A DNA stretch of 64,000 bases from the NCBI GenBank assembly GCA_003550325.1, contig QKWP01001151.1, forward strand, positions 62,001 through 126,000, read 5' to 3'. The translations under genes and the position numbers were made by a program. Each line of letters opens with the position of its first letter. Position 1 is the stretch's first letter. The notes under the pieces are model-generated. The model ran no database searches, was not told the DNA's origin, and saw only the letters and a program-made list of their open reading frames with translations. This stretch comes from Gigaspora rosea. Lineage: Eukaryota > Glomeromycota > Glomeromycetes > Diversisporales > Gigasporaceae. Shown here in pieces: positions 11,246 through 22,438 of this stretch.

Positions 11246-11893
11246 CCCTATAAGAAAAATGGACCGTAAAGGTACGGGTTGGCTGAGTAAAGGCACGGGT
11301 TTTGGTGGCACGGATTAAACCCGTATTTGGTACGTAGGAGGCTTGGATTGGCACGGATTTTTGGCCCGTGGTGGACCGTATGCCCGTACAAAATGGACCG
11401 TTAATGGCTCGGGTTTTGCAACACTTTACTAGTCCAAATGGCACGGGATTTGGCCAGGTAATTAACGTGAATTAACGTGTGATAAAAAAAAATATATACA
11501 TACAAGTAGATTACATAAATTTATATCAACAATCAATACAATATAAACAAACTAACAACTGCTCATGTATCAAAATTTTGCAAGGAATTTTTTTTGTTAA
11601 GACACCCAGAGCAGTTTCATTAGTGAAATTATGAGATATCGCAATTTTTTTAAAAAAAATCGTATATTGATCTTTCGCTCTTCGTGAAACGAGCCAACAC
11701 GTACCACCTTCTACACGTATCATTCCGTGAAATGGATGCCATTACGTATGACGTGTCATAACGTGCCACCTCCCCCGTACCACTTTTTACCGTGATATTC
11801 CGTCAACAGCTCTATACGTACCACTCCGACCGTGCCATTCCGTGGATTCCAGACACAACCCGTACCACACCCCGGACCACTTTTTTTATAGGG
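11246..11893. mobile_element. CCCTATA-terminus MITE, copy 1 (648 bp)
   Basis: Ends CCCTATAAGAAAAATGG...CCACTTTTTTTATAGGG, flanked by the 3-bp duplication ATA (11243-11245, 11894-11896). Two further copies (19949-20596, 45859-46460) also carry 3-bp duplications. The interior repeats CGTACCAC/CGTGCCAC blocks and holds a conserved TTGCAAGGAATTTTTTTTG core, but has no transposase. Frames across it are composition artefacts. A 3-bp duplication fits PIF/Harbinger, CACTA or Academ-type elements; the superfamily is unresolved. It ends 15 bp upstream of the next gene's ATG. Confidence 0.85.
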
Positions 11894-11908
11894 ATAGATA
11901 AAGTAGTT

Positions 11909-12310
11909 ATGAACGGAAATTTGATTTTCGGGACATTATTTTTATTATTAGCCATGCCTTTCATGCTAAATGCAAATGATCGCTTTTCAGATTGTTCAAT
12001 TAACATTATAAATGCAGACATTTTGAATGTAGAATGGCAGCCTGATCCTGTTGCTGCTACCGGAATGGTCATGGACTTTAACGTTTCTCAGCTATTAAAT
12101 AAATCGACCACGACATTTACCAAATTAGTGATTGCATTTAATGAACCGTCTGGTGTCATCGCTAACAGTGTCACGCTTGAAATTCCATCAGGCATAAACA
12201 ACGTCACTGATATTTACCCAATAGTAATACCAAAATTTATACCCTCTCCTATATATACAGTTGCAGTTATGATAACTGAGGTGGGCTTAGGGAAGTATCG
12301 CACTATGTAA
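11909..12310 (+). CDS. Small secreted ML-domain-like (lipid-recognition/NPC2-type) protein
   Basis: 133 residues from ATG 11909. The open frame runs further upstream to 11792, but those residues come from the transposon end, and the methionine chosen opens a clear signal peptide: Lys-free hydrophobic residues 5-18 (LIFGTLFLLLAMPF), with likely cleavage around 21-23. The mature part has an early Cys, then 'WQPDPVAATGMVMDFNVS', a Thr/Lys-rich strand, an 'IPSGINNVTD' loop and 'IPKFIPSPIYTVAVMI' near the end. This order (Cys, P-D-P-x-x-x-G, beta strands, P-x-x-Y-x-V) resembles ML-domain phosphatidylglycerol/phosphatidylinositol transfer proteins, which bind lipids outside the cell or in the endosomal lumen. 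Most of the usual disulfide cysteines are missing, and the end ('GKYRTM') is shorter than the family norm, so the gene may be truncated or have an unseen 3' exon. The CCCTATA MITE just upstream has replaced the promoter or 5' UTR. Confidence 0.55.
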   Translation: MNGNLIFGTLFLLLAMPFMLNANDRFSDCSINIINADILNVEWQPDPVAATGMVMDFNVSQLLNKSTTTFTKLVIAFNEPSGVIANSVTLEIPSGINNVTDIYPIVIPKFIPSPIYTVAVMITEVGLGKYRTM

Positions 12311-12397
12311 TGTATAACCGTTCAAGCCGTTCAGGATAGATATCAAGTTGTCTTTTTATTATATTAATATTTTTTTTATAATTTTACAAGTGTTTGT

Positions 12398-12416
12398 GGG
12401 GCGCCAACGGCGCCCC
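12398..12416. repeat. Perfect GC-rich hairpin GGGGCGCC-AAC-GGCGCCCC
   Basis: An 8-bp perfect GC-only stem with a 3-nt loop, about 90 bp downstream of the ML-like stop codon, in otherwise AT-rich DNA. It could be part of the 3' UTR or a repeat-family hairpin (compare 19922-19948). Confidence 0.7.
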
Positions 12417-12521
12417 TTTAGAGATCACAATTTTTTAAATGATAGGAAGGTTCCTAAACAAATTAGCAAATAAGACTGCACTAGGTACTTAGTAATCTCG
12501 TTATTACTATAAAAAAAATTA

Positions 12522-12553
12522 GGGTAGCTGCATGATGCAGTTGCGCTAAAACC
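12522..12553 (+). repeat. Dispersed motif GGTAGCTGC...GTTGCGCTAAAACCAGGAACG
   Basis: The same roughly 35-bp sequence is found inverted at 17233-17273 and 19859-19893. The parts GGTAGCTGC, GCGC and ACCAGGAA are conserved. Shorter ACCAGGAAC matches start the direct repeats at 18117 and 19032. It could be the end of a mobile element or a retroposon head; no tRNA boxes fit. Confidence 0.5.
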
Positions 12554-12719
12554 AGGAACGTTGTACGTCTAAGTATTTCATAATTAAGATTTTTTGAAAT
12601 AGAATTTATTATTTACATTGTTTTCTTTTAATGATAAATGTAAGTCTTATAAGTGCTATTTATATGCCAAATAGACTCGATTAAGTGATTTATTTGTTAT
12701 AAAAAAAAGAAAAATAAAT

Positions 12720-12835
12720 CTATTACCGGATGTTTTGCATCCAATAATAGCGCATCTGGCTTTGAATTTAATGCGTTCGCAACCTGATCCCCTTCGTGGT
12801 CCTGGTTAGCACATTAAATTTAAAGCCAATGCTTT
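12720..12835. repeat. Two adjacent hairpins with a GC-richer structured loop
   Basis: The first is TATTACCGGATG / CATCCAATAATA around a 5-nt loop (12722-12750). The second has arms GGCTTTGAATTTAATG (12758 on) and CATTAAATTTAAAGCC (to about 12823). Its loop, with 'AACCTGATCCCCTTCGTGG' and 'TCCTGGTT', can itself pair. It could be an ncRNA or a foldback element; no family recognised. Confidence 0.5.
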
Positions 12836-12989
12836 TTTAATTGTCATCCAAAAGCGATCACCCTGCTATTCTTCGAATCTTTCCATTTGCCAAGTAAAAC
12901 TGTTATTGGTTGTTATGCATCTATTAATTATATAATATAATTAATTTGTAATAAATTAATTTTCAAAGGGGTTAAAACCTCATTATTAT

Positions 12990-13830
12990 TGTGGATTAAA
13001 TTATATTTTCTTTTGAAATAAAAATAAAATATAAATACAATAATAATAATAATAAAGTAAAACATATTAAAAAATTTAAAAAAAATATATATATAAATAA
13101 ATAAAAAGCGATTATATATGCTTGCCTAAATAAAGATGCTAGCTAAATTTTCAGAATATATGCGAATATTCATAACTTATATATTTTAATTTTTGCATTT
13201 ACTGTGTAAAAACATTTGCATTTGTTTTTTGACAATGGCAGAAATCTGGTTGTGTGAATTAAATTATATTGTTTTATTCCTTTAAATAAAAATAAAATAC
13301 AGTATAGACATATAATAATAATAATATAATCAAGTAAAAAAACAAATTAAAAAATTAAAAAAAATATAAAAAATTAAAAAAAAACATATAAATAAATAAG
13401 AAGCGATTAATATATGCTTGCCTAAATAAAAATGCTAGTTAAATTTTCAGAATATATTCGAAACTTCATATATATTTTAATAATTTTTGCATTTACCTCA
13501 TTAATAATTTTTGCATTTACTGCATAAAAAACATCTGCATTTGTTTTATAGCAACAGAAGGAATCTGGTTAGGTAGATTAAATTATATTGTTTTATCCTT
13601 TTGAAATAATAAAATATAGACAATAATAATAAAGTACTGTAAAACAAATCAAAAAATTAAAAAAAAATATATATAAAAAAAGCAATTAATATATGCTCGC
13701 CTAAATAAAAATGCTAGCTAAATTTTCAGAATATATTCAAATATTCATATATATTTTAATAATGTTTGCATTTACCTCATAAAAACATCCACATTTGTTT
13801 TTCGGCAATGGCAGGAATTTGGTCAGTGTT
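12990..13830. repeat. Three tandem units of about 260-310 bp
   Basis: Units start near 12992, 13253 and 13568 with 'GATTAAATTATATTG'. Each then has an (AATA)n stretch, 'ATATGCTYGCCTAAATAAA', 'GCTAGCTAAATTTTCAGAA', 'TTTTGCATTTAC' and 'GGCAATGGCAGGAATYTGG'. No open frame, no terminal repeats. A locally duplicated non-coding segment. Confidence 0.75.
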
Positions 13831-15267
13831 TAACCCAAATCTAATAAGAAGATAATTCAAATACAGGGCAATAAAGATTGATTTGAATATAATGAAAAAA
13901 AGCATGAAAAGTAAAGAATTATCTTAATAAATATTTAATGAAAAAGATGATATTCTTACCTGATTTCATTTTATCATTGATATTACGGCAATCTCAAACA
14001 TGAATAACAAATCTAGTATGCTCATATAAGTATAATAACAGTATGTTACATTAGAACAGCTCATTAACATAGCCCAATCAAATGCAAGATTTTGCTGTCA
14101 CAATTCTAGATGGCGGTTAACCATACATTCCATTATGCAAGCATAACTATGTTCCTGGTATTCTACAAAACATACTTACTATTTAGTGCCTGCAGTACAT
14201 AGGCATAAGTTGTTAGCTTTCAATAAAATTATTGTAAGTTCTGGAAATTGCTATTCAAGTGATATATTACAAACCTCTTTGATACTTAATGCATAGCATA
14301 GTTAAGTTCGAGCTTCATTGATATTATTCTATTGTGAATTACTGTAAAAGTTCTCACACAGAATCTGCTCATTATCCTAATAATTATAATAAGTGGTTAA
14401 GGTTAAATTTGTTTGCATTAAGGTTTCTATCTTGTGTTATCGTAAAAACAAACCTTAAATACTCTGGCGATATGCAGTTGTTGTTGTTTAAACAATCAGT
14501 TAGGAGTTGAGTTAGTTCACTTTGGATTATTATAGTTTCTATAATGAGTTTACTATTACAAACCTTAATATTCCGGATGTGACTCGTTAACGCATGTTAT
14601 TAACATTATCTATATCGTAGCTTACTAATATTATCAAAGATACAAAGTTTGTATAACAAACGAAAGTCGTTTTTTTTTTAAAAAAAAAAATTTAAGGTAA
14701 GATTTTTATCATTCCTTTTCACGCATCGATTATTAATCCATGGTATAGATCGATTACAAATATGACGAAATTATGATGCAAATTATCATATGTCGCAATA
14801 ATTGCAGATTTAAGATTTACATCACAATTGATCATTTTACAATCAATTTAGGGTTAGATCGAAAGTAGCCTCTATTAGCAAAATAAGACTTTTACTTAGT
14901 GAATCAAGACCAGTTCTGATAGCATTTTTTTTTATTTCTTGTGTTTTTGTCTGCGTCATCCCGCTTTGTTTTGTTCAGACAAATCTGGTATCATGACTAA
15001 TAGTAGGAAGGAAGAAAGGAAAACGGTGTCGATTCGCAATTTATACACAAATTTATAAATAGATATTATTACATAAAATTAATTACAGACTTTGACAATC
15101 GTGTGAATGTTCTGATAGACGACCTGGATCTAAATCCTGTTTTTGTCATCTAGTAGTATCAGGATTTATCATACTTGTCAAATTTGGTTTAGCATTTCCA
15201 AAAACTGGTTAGAGTCATTAACGTTAACACCTAATAACGTGTATTTGATAAATCCAATTTTAAATTT
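13831..15267. other. AT-rich stretch, nothing recognised
   Basis: No frame or repeat structure was found apart from short A/T runs (14669-14691). Confidence 0.45.
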
Positions 15268-15716
15268 CCCATGACATGTGATCAGCATGATTAAAAATCC
15301 ATCTGATTGGCTGTCGATCCTTATAGTAATGCCCTATATAAAAATACGATCGATCATATGAAAAGTCACAAACGAATCTGATTATATTAGATTAAATTTG
15401 CTAGAAGCAAGTAATATTGGAAAACAATATTTCTTTAAAATTTCGGTAACCGTTAATTATAAAAATTTATGACTTGCTATTTGCAAGTAAAAAAATTACA
15501 TAATAAATAGCTAACGAAATTTTAAAGAAATATTGTTCTCCGACGTTACTTGCTTCTAGCAAATTTAATCTGATATATTCAGATTCGTTAGTGACTTTTC
15601 ATATGATCGATCGTATTTTTGTATGGGACGTTTACCCTAATCAGCCAATGAAAATTCAAAGATCGGCAACCAATCAGATGGATTTTTAATCATGCTCATG
15701 TGATCTGTGACCATTT
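15268..15716. mobile_element. Foldback element, about 450 bp, arms about 180 bp
   Basis: The left arm (15268-15450) and right arm (15515-15716) are reverse complements: CATGATTAAAAATCCATCTG against CAGATGGATTTTTAATCATG, and GATCGATCATATGAAAAGTC against its complement. The central 60 bp is AT-rich. Transcription would give a long hairpin RNA. No transposase and no certain target duplication. Confidence 0.75.
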
Positions 15717-16160
15717 ATACCATTTTATTTTCCCACGTGCAAAATGATTGGTAAAAATGTAAGAGACACTCGTGACCGACGATAATTTTGATTGATTGAT
15801 TGATTTGATGTACTGTATCATGAATTGTTACCTCTTTTAATTATTTTGCTTTTTTTATAACTTTATGTATTAGTAATGCATTTCTTTTAGTTTTCATTAA
15901 TTATGAATTGTTACTTCTTTTAATTATTTTTCTTTTATAATCAAGCACTTTATGCGGAATGTGTTTGTAGAGTTAAGCATAGTTCCATTTTGATAATCAA
16001 GTAAAAATAAAGTGCGAAAATATAAGAAACGGCAATCTTAACTTATTTTTGAGAATCAATAAAATTAATAAAACTAATATTTTGCCCACCGCTTTGCTGA
16101 CAATTAAAATATTTATATTATCTTTATTCATATCGTCTTAATTAATGACCTTATTTTTAC
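15717..16160. other. AT-rich stretch with a short direct repeat
   Basis: 'TGAATTGTTACYTCTTTTAA' occurs at about 15822 and 15905. Otherwise nothing recognised. Confidence 0.4.
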
Positions 16161-16162
16161 TG

Positions 16163-16515
16163 TCTGTCTAAAAAACCGCTCGCATCAATTTTGAATTCTT
16201 CTGTCTAGCGTCATAAAGATTAGATTTTAATTGGGAAGCACCAATCGCCGGAGCTATTAAAGTAATTACTCGAATTAATTATTCAATTTCATATTCGACC
16301 AGTTAAATATATTAAAGTATGTAAATCTACTAAGTTGTTTCTAAATACTTAAGTTTAAACAAACTTAAAATATAACTATTCTGTACTTTATTTAATATCC
16401 GTTCCACGGAAGTGTTAGGTTTACAGCCATCTTTTGATGATGTACGTCCGTGATCTCTAGTATTTGGTTGGTCGGCGTGATCATAAATATTTTCTTTTCT
16501 GTTTTTAACTGTCAT
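16163..16515 (-). CDS. Possible two-exon small basic protein, unidentified
   Basis: The minus-strand frame from ATG 16515 reads 'MTVKNRKENIYDHADQPN', 'TRDHGRTSSKDG' and 'CKPNTSVERI'. Base composition is clearly less AT-rich than the flanks. Downstream on the same strand, after an acceptor-like TTTAATAG near 16258, an open stretch reads 'PAIGASQLKSNLYDARQKN' then 'SKLMRAVF' and a TAG near 16163. The two could be exons joined by an intron of about 80-130 nt, but the donor is not certain. The product would be small, hydrophilic and basic, with no signal peptide or known domain. Chance frames remain possible. Confidence 0.25.
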
Positions 16516-16559
16516 TTTCGGGATTGTCTTGTGACCTGCGCATTTTCACAGTTTCATTT

Positions 16560-18029
16560 CCATAGTGAGGTCTATATTACTTAGTTGTCATGTGAATCAC
16601 AGTGAATCAGCAGAGCTGTGAATTGCCTCTACCATAGTAAATTTTTCGTGTGAAACATGTAGAATAAACAGTTCCATGCAGTTTTGTCAAGTGATTATAT
16701 GAAACCCACGCTTACACACATAAAATACTGTATTTATGCATGCATTTTTGTGTACCAATTTTTCATAGGGCTGTTTCCTGTGGTTATTTCGATTTCATCC
16801 TAAAAGCCACGTGATACTTTGTTTCCTTTGGAAATTTATTGATGTAATTTCTGAAGAACTAGATAATTCATAAGATGAAATCAAAGAAATTTAAAAACAA
16901 GTTCAAGTTTATCCCGAATTTAAGAGAACAGAAATTATGGTAAATTAATCTTGTCAGTAAATTACTTGTCAATGAAATGGCACAGATCTGAATTATTGTA
17001 ATAAATTTTACATCATTTAATTATAATAGCATATAGCACATATGTAAAGCATAATTCAATAATTACAATAATTAATAGCATCAACTTTGCATATATACTA
17101 TGGCTCTTATTCATGTGCTTTTTTCTGTTTTTGAGATATTATATGCATTAGACAATAGTGTACGTGCTTGTAAATTCAATTCAGTAAGTATAATTTATCA
17201 ATTAAATCTTAAATATAACCTATTGTTCCTCCATTCCTGGTTTTAGCACAACTACGTTGCGCAGCTACCTTATTTGTAAATTGTAAATAGAATATATACG
17301 AATATTAATATAGTAATTTTTGAAAATGTGTAAATTAAGGTTTATAAACTTTGGCCTTTGGATATAATTTTTATTATTATTATCTTTTTATATTGTACTT
17401 TAGAATAATCTATCAGCTATATAAAAGCTTATTTTATTTAAATAATTTTAATAAATTATATATAAAATACTTGCAAATATTTATTGAATCAATCAGCAAA
17501 TTTTTTAGACATTTTCTAATACTATAATTAAAGAGAATTATTATTAATAACATTTTAATTTAAAATTTATACAGGTAACATTTTAAAATTTCTATATCTT
17601 TTCTGAAGATATTTCATATACAATACATATATTTATAACCTGGTAAGTCAATAATTCAAACAATCATAATGCGGTCTAAAATCCTGAGTAAAATGCTGAA
17701 AATTTTGAAATCTTTAATTCAAAATATTCTCATGCGCATGAAATTTGAAAAAAAAACACAGATTTACATGGCTACGGGCAACTTCCTGATATCTAATATT
17801 GTTATGATATATCATTTCACTGAAACTATATTATGATACTAACAATCCATTTTATTGACAAACTATAATTTTGATATCTCATTTTCCCGAAATATCATTT
17901 AATCAATAACAAAATTTTCGATGAAATATAAATTAAAAAGTGATAATTAAATTTATACTTCATGTAATGATTGGTGCCGTAAGTCAAATCATGCTATGTA
18001 GTAATGTAGTCATTATTTACTACGAAAGT
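16560..18029. other. AT-rich stretch, one dispersed motif copy
   Basis: Contains the inverted copy of the GGTAGCTGC...ACCAGGAA motif at 17233-17273. No gene is supported. Confidence 0.45.
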
Positions 18030-18112
18030 AGTAATTGTAATAATATTTATTATATGTAATAAATATTATTACATGTAGTAATATTTTATTATATGTAATA
18101 ATTATTATTACG
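18030..18112. repeat. AT palindromes of TGTAATAATA type
   Basis: A near-perfect palindrome 'TGTAATAATATTTATTATA' plus its complement (18034-18072), followed by two further TGTAGTAATAT/ATAATTATTATTACG arms. It lies immediately before the direct repeat at 18117. Confidence 0.6.
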
Positions 18113-18116
18113 TGTA

Positions 18117-18205
18117 CCAGGAACGGAATGCAACGAAGTGAATGGTTAAGTGGCAAGTGAAAGGGTGTATCCAAATTCGAGGATCTGATTGGATAAAAAA
18201 TCCTT
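18117..18205 (+). repeat. Direct repeat of about 90 bp, partner at 19032-19120
   Basis: Both copies start 'ACCAGGAACRGAATGCAAYG', then 'AAGTGAAAKGTGTAT', 'CAAAT' and 'TCTGATT'. The copies are about 915 bp apart. They could bound a small element or be two insertions of one retroposon family. The interval (18206-19031) holds a copy of the shared TCTTAACAAAAAA core (18421-18450) and no supported gene. Confidence 0.55.
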
Positions 18206-19120
18206 GTGACTTTTTGTAACACCCCGAACAATACTAAAAAAATGTTACAAAAAAAATTTAAATCTTGATTGGTACACAACAATATAAACTTAATTTCAAC
18301 TTATGATGTCCATATTTGTATGGCACAGGATCAGGTGTAACGTGAAAACGAAACAAAACAGCCGGCTTTTTCAAAAATCGCCCATAACGCAAAATTTGGC
18401 TTACACAACCACCTTCTGCGTCTTAACAAAAAATTTCTTGCAAAAATTGCTATATATAAGGCTCTTACTAATGTCGTCCGAACGCTCACCCTTACCCTAA
18501 TATCGAAAGTTAACTTTTTAATCGAAAAATGCAATGACGCGACGCGATTTTTTTTCGGCCAATAGAATTTTAGCGCATATCATGCGGTTCCTATGTATGA
18601 TCATGTAAATTGCTGCGCTGCTGTGATAATCTTCTAGTGTGTATATGAAAATACCGGATTTGGTATTCACGTTATTCTTCTACTCTGAGATACTAGTACG
18701 TATTATATTATGATGGAGTGAAGAATATATCACTATCAACAAAATCTTTAAGGCACAAATTTAGGGTTGTTGGTACAAGTAGCACATCATTAATGCAACG
18801 TTATAAATTTATAGTACTGCACCAGTTGTGCCAGCTGCCCTACTCAAATTGCGTTTATTGCGTTTTTTTTTTTAGAAACATTAATTCGATTTTATAGTTT
18901 TTATTTAACATTTTGTGGTTACTATAGCAAGTTAAGTGATGTGCATCCACAAAATCTTATATATGATTAGGCAATATGCCAGACGCATGAATTTCTGCAC
19001 TTAAGCATCACTGTATGCATCACATAGTACTATACCAGGAACAGAATGCAATGAAGTATGGTATCTGAAGAGTGAAATGTGTATACAAATACTGGCCTCT
19101 GATTAGTTATAACCCTTAAC

Positions 19121-19858
19121 TTCACTCGTTTATAACTCTATTTATTTAAGCTTTACATGTAAAAAGATATACGTATCAAACCAGTTTTTATATCTTAGCC
19201 ATACTTGTCTTAGTGTATACAAGGTTTTCAGGTTTTGTGTGAATCTTTATTCGAACTTTTCCACCAGTTAATTTTGATAAAACTTTGTGGCTGTGTATAG
19301 CTTATATATCTATGATTTTTAGTGAGCGTTTAAACTTGTTTATTTCATGCTATCTTGAAATAAATGTAATACAAAAAAGGTTATATTGCGTTAAAATTCT
19401 GTTCGAATTAGCGCTAGTGATGCAAGCGTAACTGTCTTAGTGATGGTTACTGCAAAACCGAATGAATCCCAAATGCTATATGAATTCCGAATGATGTACC
19501 TAGCGATATGATTGTATGGCAATACATATATTTATCGTACAAACTCTCATGATAGATTTTTTCTTGTTATTTTCTGTGCGTTATTTTGCAAGCACAACAA
19601 ATTCATATTTAAAACTTAGCCAAACACAACTTGTAAAGTATGATCATAGATTGCACAACAACACAACATCAATATTAGATCATGCGTTTATAATTATCAA
19701 CAAATTTGTTCTGTCGTATTAAATGATTGGCTGCAACGTGTCGCTGCGTTGTCAGTCTTTACTCCTAAAGAACGTTTCATGACCAATTTCTTATAAATCT
19801 AATCAAATCAAAAAGAGTATCTTAATTATCTGACCGAACTATGATTATTAACAATTTA
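19121..19858. other. AT-rich stretch, nothing recognised
   Basis: The plus frame at 19516-19722 has no domain or coding signature. Nothing else is recognised. Confidence 0.4.
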
Positions 19859-19948
19859 CGTTCCTGGTTTCGCGTGCGCAGCTACCTTATAAATTATTGT
19901 TATTGTATATGTGTGTAGTGAATAACCGTGGCCTTCGGCCACGGTTAT
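19859..19948. repeat. Dispersed motif copy plus perfect 12-bp hairpin
   Basis: 'TTCCTGGTTTCGCG' and 'GCGCAGCTACC' (19860-19893) are followed by the perfect palindrome ATAACCGTGGCC-TTC-GGCCACGGTTAT (19922-19948). The MITE begins directly after the hairpin; the last TAT is also its target duplication. A similar motif-plus-hairpin pair lies at 12398-12553. Confidence 0.65.
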
Positions 19949-20596
19949 CCCTATAAAAAAAGTGGTCCGGGGTGTGGTACGGGTTGTGTCTGGAATCCAC
20001 GGAATGGCACGGTCGGAGTGGTACGTATAGAGCTGTTGACGGAATATCACGGTAAAAAGTGGTACGGGGGAGGTGGCACGTTATGACACGTCATACGTAA
20101 TGGCACCTTCATTTCACGGAATGATACGTGTAGAAGGTGGTACGTGTTGGCTCGTTTCACGAAGAGCGAAAGATCAATATACGATTTTTTTTAAAAAAAT
20201 TGCGATATCTCATAATTTCACTAATGAAACTGCTCTGGGTGTCTTAACAAAAAAAATTCCTTGCAAAATTTTGATACATGAGCAGTTGTTAGTTTGTTTA
20301 TATTGTATTGATTGTTGATATAAATTTATGTAATATACTTGTATGTATATTTTTTTTTTTATCACACGTTAATTCACGTTAATTACCTGGCCAAATCCCG
20401 TGTCATTTGGACTAGTAAAGTGTTGCAAACCCGAGTCATTAACGGTCCATTTGGTACGGGCATACGGTCCACCACGGGCCAAAAATCCGTGCCAATCCAA
20501 GCCTCCTACGTACCAAATACGGGTTTAATCCGTGCCACCAAAACCCGTGCCTTTACTCCCCAATCCGTACCTTTACGGTCCATTTTTCTTATAGGG
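19949..20596. mobile_element. CCCTATA-terminus MITE, copy 2, inverted (648 bp)
   Basis: Same length as copy 1 and nearly identical to its reverse complement by eye. Flanked by the 3-bp duplication TAT (19946-19948, 20597-20599). The near identity suggests recent movement. The plus-strand frames inside it (20073-20318, 20339-20641) are the mirror of those in copy 1 and have no protein features. Confidence 0.85.
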
Positions 20597-20813
20597 TATT
20601 CGTATACCCATACAATAACTATATTATTTTACAGTGTCTGACGTACTTACAATCCGTGAAATAACCAAATGAAAAATCATGGGTTGTTACATAAGACCTG
20701 TGGAATAGTTTTTTTTCTTTTTTGATCTGAGATCAGCTCAGATTAGCATGGTATAGTTGTTTAAATACTGTAATATTTTACACTCTCTTACAATATAATT
20801 TGGTCATTCATAC

Positions 20814-21474
20814 TAGTGATTCGGGCCGATCCCAATCGCTTGTGCTGACCCGGCGACAAAATTATTCGGGCCGGTCGACCGGGCCGGGCCGACCACATTA
20901 TTAAAAAATTTTTAGTCGACCCAAAATCACCAAATACATCTATAATATGATCTCTTAACGGTGATTTCGGTGATTTACTGAACAAATTACATACCTCAAA
21001 AAATTCTCGACAACCATGCTCGCCATGCTCGCGGGTTATATTCGTTGTCTGCCTACTATCCCGAAATTGTCCGATATAACACTATCTTTGATTCTGACTT
21101 AATTCTGGCCGAATATATGATTAATTCCAACCTATTTCGGCAACTTACCAAAAAGTAGCAATTTACATCAATTATCTCAGTAACTTATCATTCGGCAATT
21201 ATTAGCAGTTAAGTAAACTGCGGAACTAAGTCCTTAAAAATCATTTAACAGCCCAACGAGAAGTAAAAATAATTAACCAGTCAACAAAAGCTCAATTGAA
21301 CTAAGAAAGATTAGTTTGGATTAGTTCATTGATGGTCGGTTTGCTGACTATTGGTGAAATTAAAGCGGATAAAAGATAAAAGGTTGAGAAATAGATTTGA
21401 TTTAAAATCCTAATTTATCTTAGTCGGCCCGCCCGTCCGCCCGGCCGACGGGCTGGGGTCAGCCCGTATCAAAA
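20814..21474. mobile_element. hAT-like non-autonomous element, copy 2 (661 bp)
   Basis: Starts TAGTGATTCGGGCC and ends near GGCTGGGGTCAGCCCGTATC. Flanked by the exact 8-bp duplication ATTCATAC (20806-20813 and 21475-21482). The opposite arm of the host foldback element keeps the single ATTCATAC with no insertion (complement near 32090), a true empty site. Related to 7370-8096. Confidence 0.85.
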
Positions 21475-22308
21475 ATTCATACTATCCTAATCTCTAAAGC
21501 ACATATTTTAAAAAACCATACCGTACGATCTATTGTTAGGAATTTTATATATTTATATTCTTTGCTTTACGGATTTAGTCATCGTGATAAACCATAAATA
21601 CCATAAAATATTCAAAATTATGACCATCACTAATACTTGGAGAATAATCAGATTTCTCCCATTAATTGTTTATCTGGATAATTATCGGATATTCGGATCT
21701 GAATTTATTTGGAAATCCGTTACTTTTGATATATCCGAATACCTGTCTGAATATCCGGATTGGAACTCTATCTCCCATAACCATGAGATTCATTTTTTAA
21801 TGGTGAAAATCAATCGATAATTCCAAATAAATTAAGAATATAAGTTGACCTTATTTTCACATGAAAAAAATGATTGTAAAAATTTACAGGATACTCATGA
21901 TGCACGATAATTTTATTACAATGTAAGAAGAAAGCTTATCTTATTATCATTACTGTATCTCATTCATTCGTTTTCATTTAACTCATAGCATTTAATTCAG
22001 TTAACTAAAGTCGACAGATAGATAAGAATTAAGCAAGGAGTAATTCGTTTGGGTCCAAGTTCACAGCCATTAAACTTAATTGAAGGTGAGATGATCTAAC
22101 GCTAACAACTGTGGGAGTGAGCACATGAAGTCAGATAAGTATTAATTACTTAGATGCCCAATTTAGACCTAAATAAATGTCACTATTTGCCTGATGCATC
22201 CAAATCGTAAAACATGTCACATGTATCAATATTTTTGGAATAAAATCATATCATTTCTTATTAAAATTTCAATTTCTTTGGTAGAATATATCAAAAACAT
22301 TGCTTAAA

Positions 22309-22438
<130 letters not shown>

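Noticed and set aside
11094-11723. Minus-strand frames over the first CCCTATA MITE (and the matching frames at 20073-20641 and 45845-46437)
   Set aside because: The same amino acids recur in all three copies because the DNA is a MITE; frames differ in length, read through the TIR and show no protein features.
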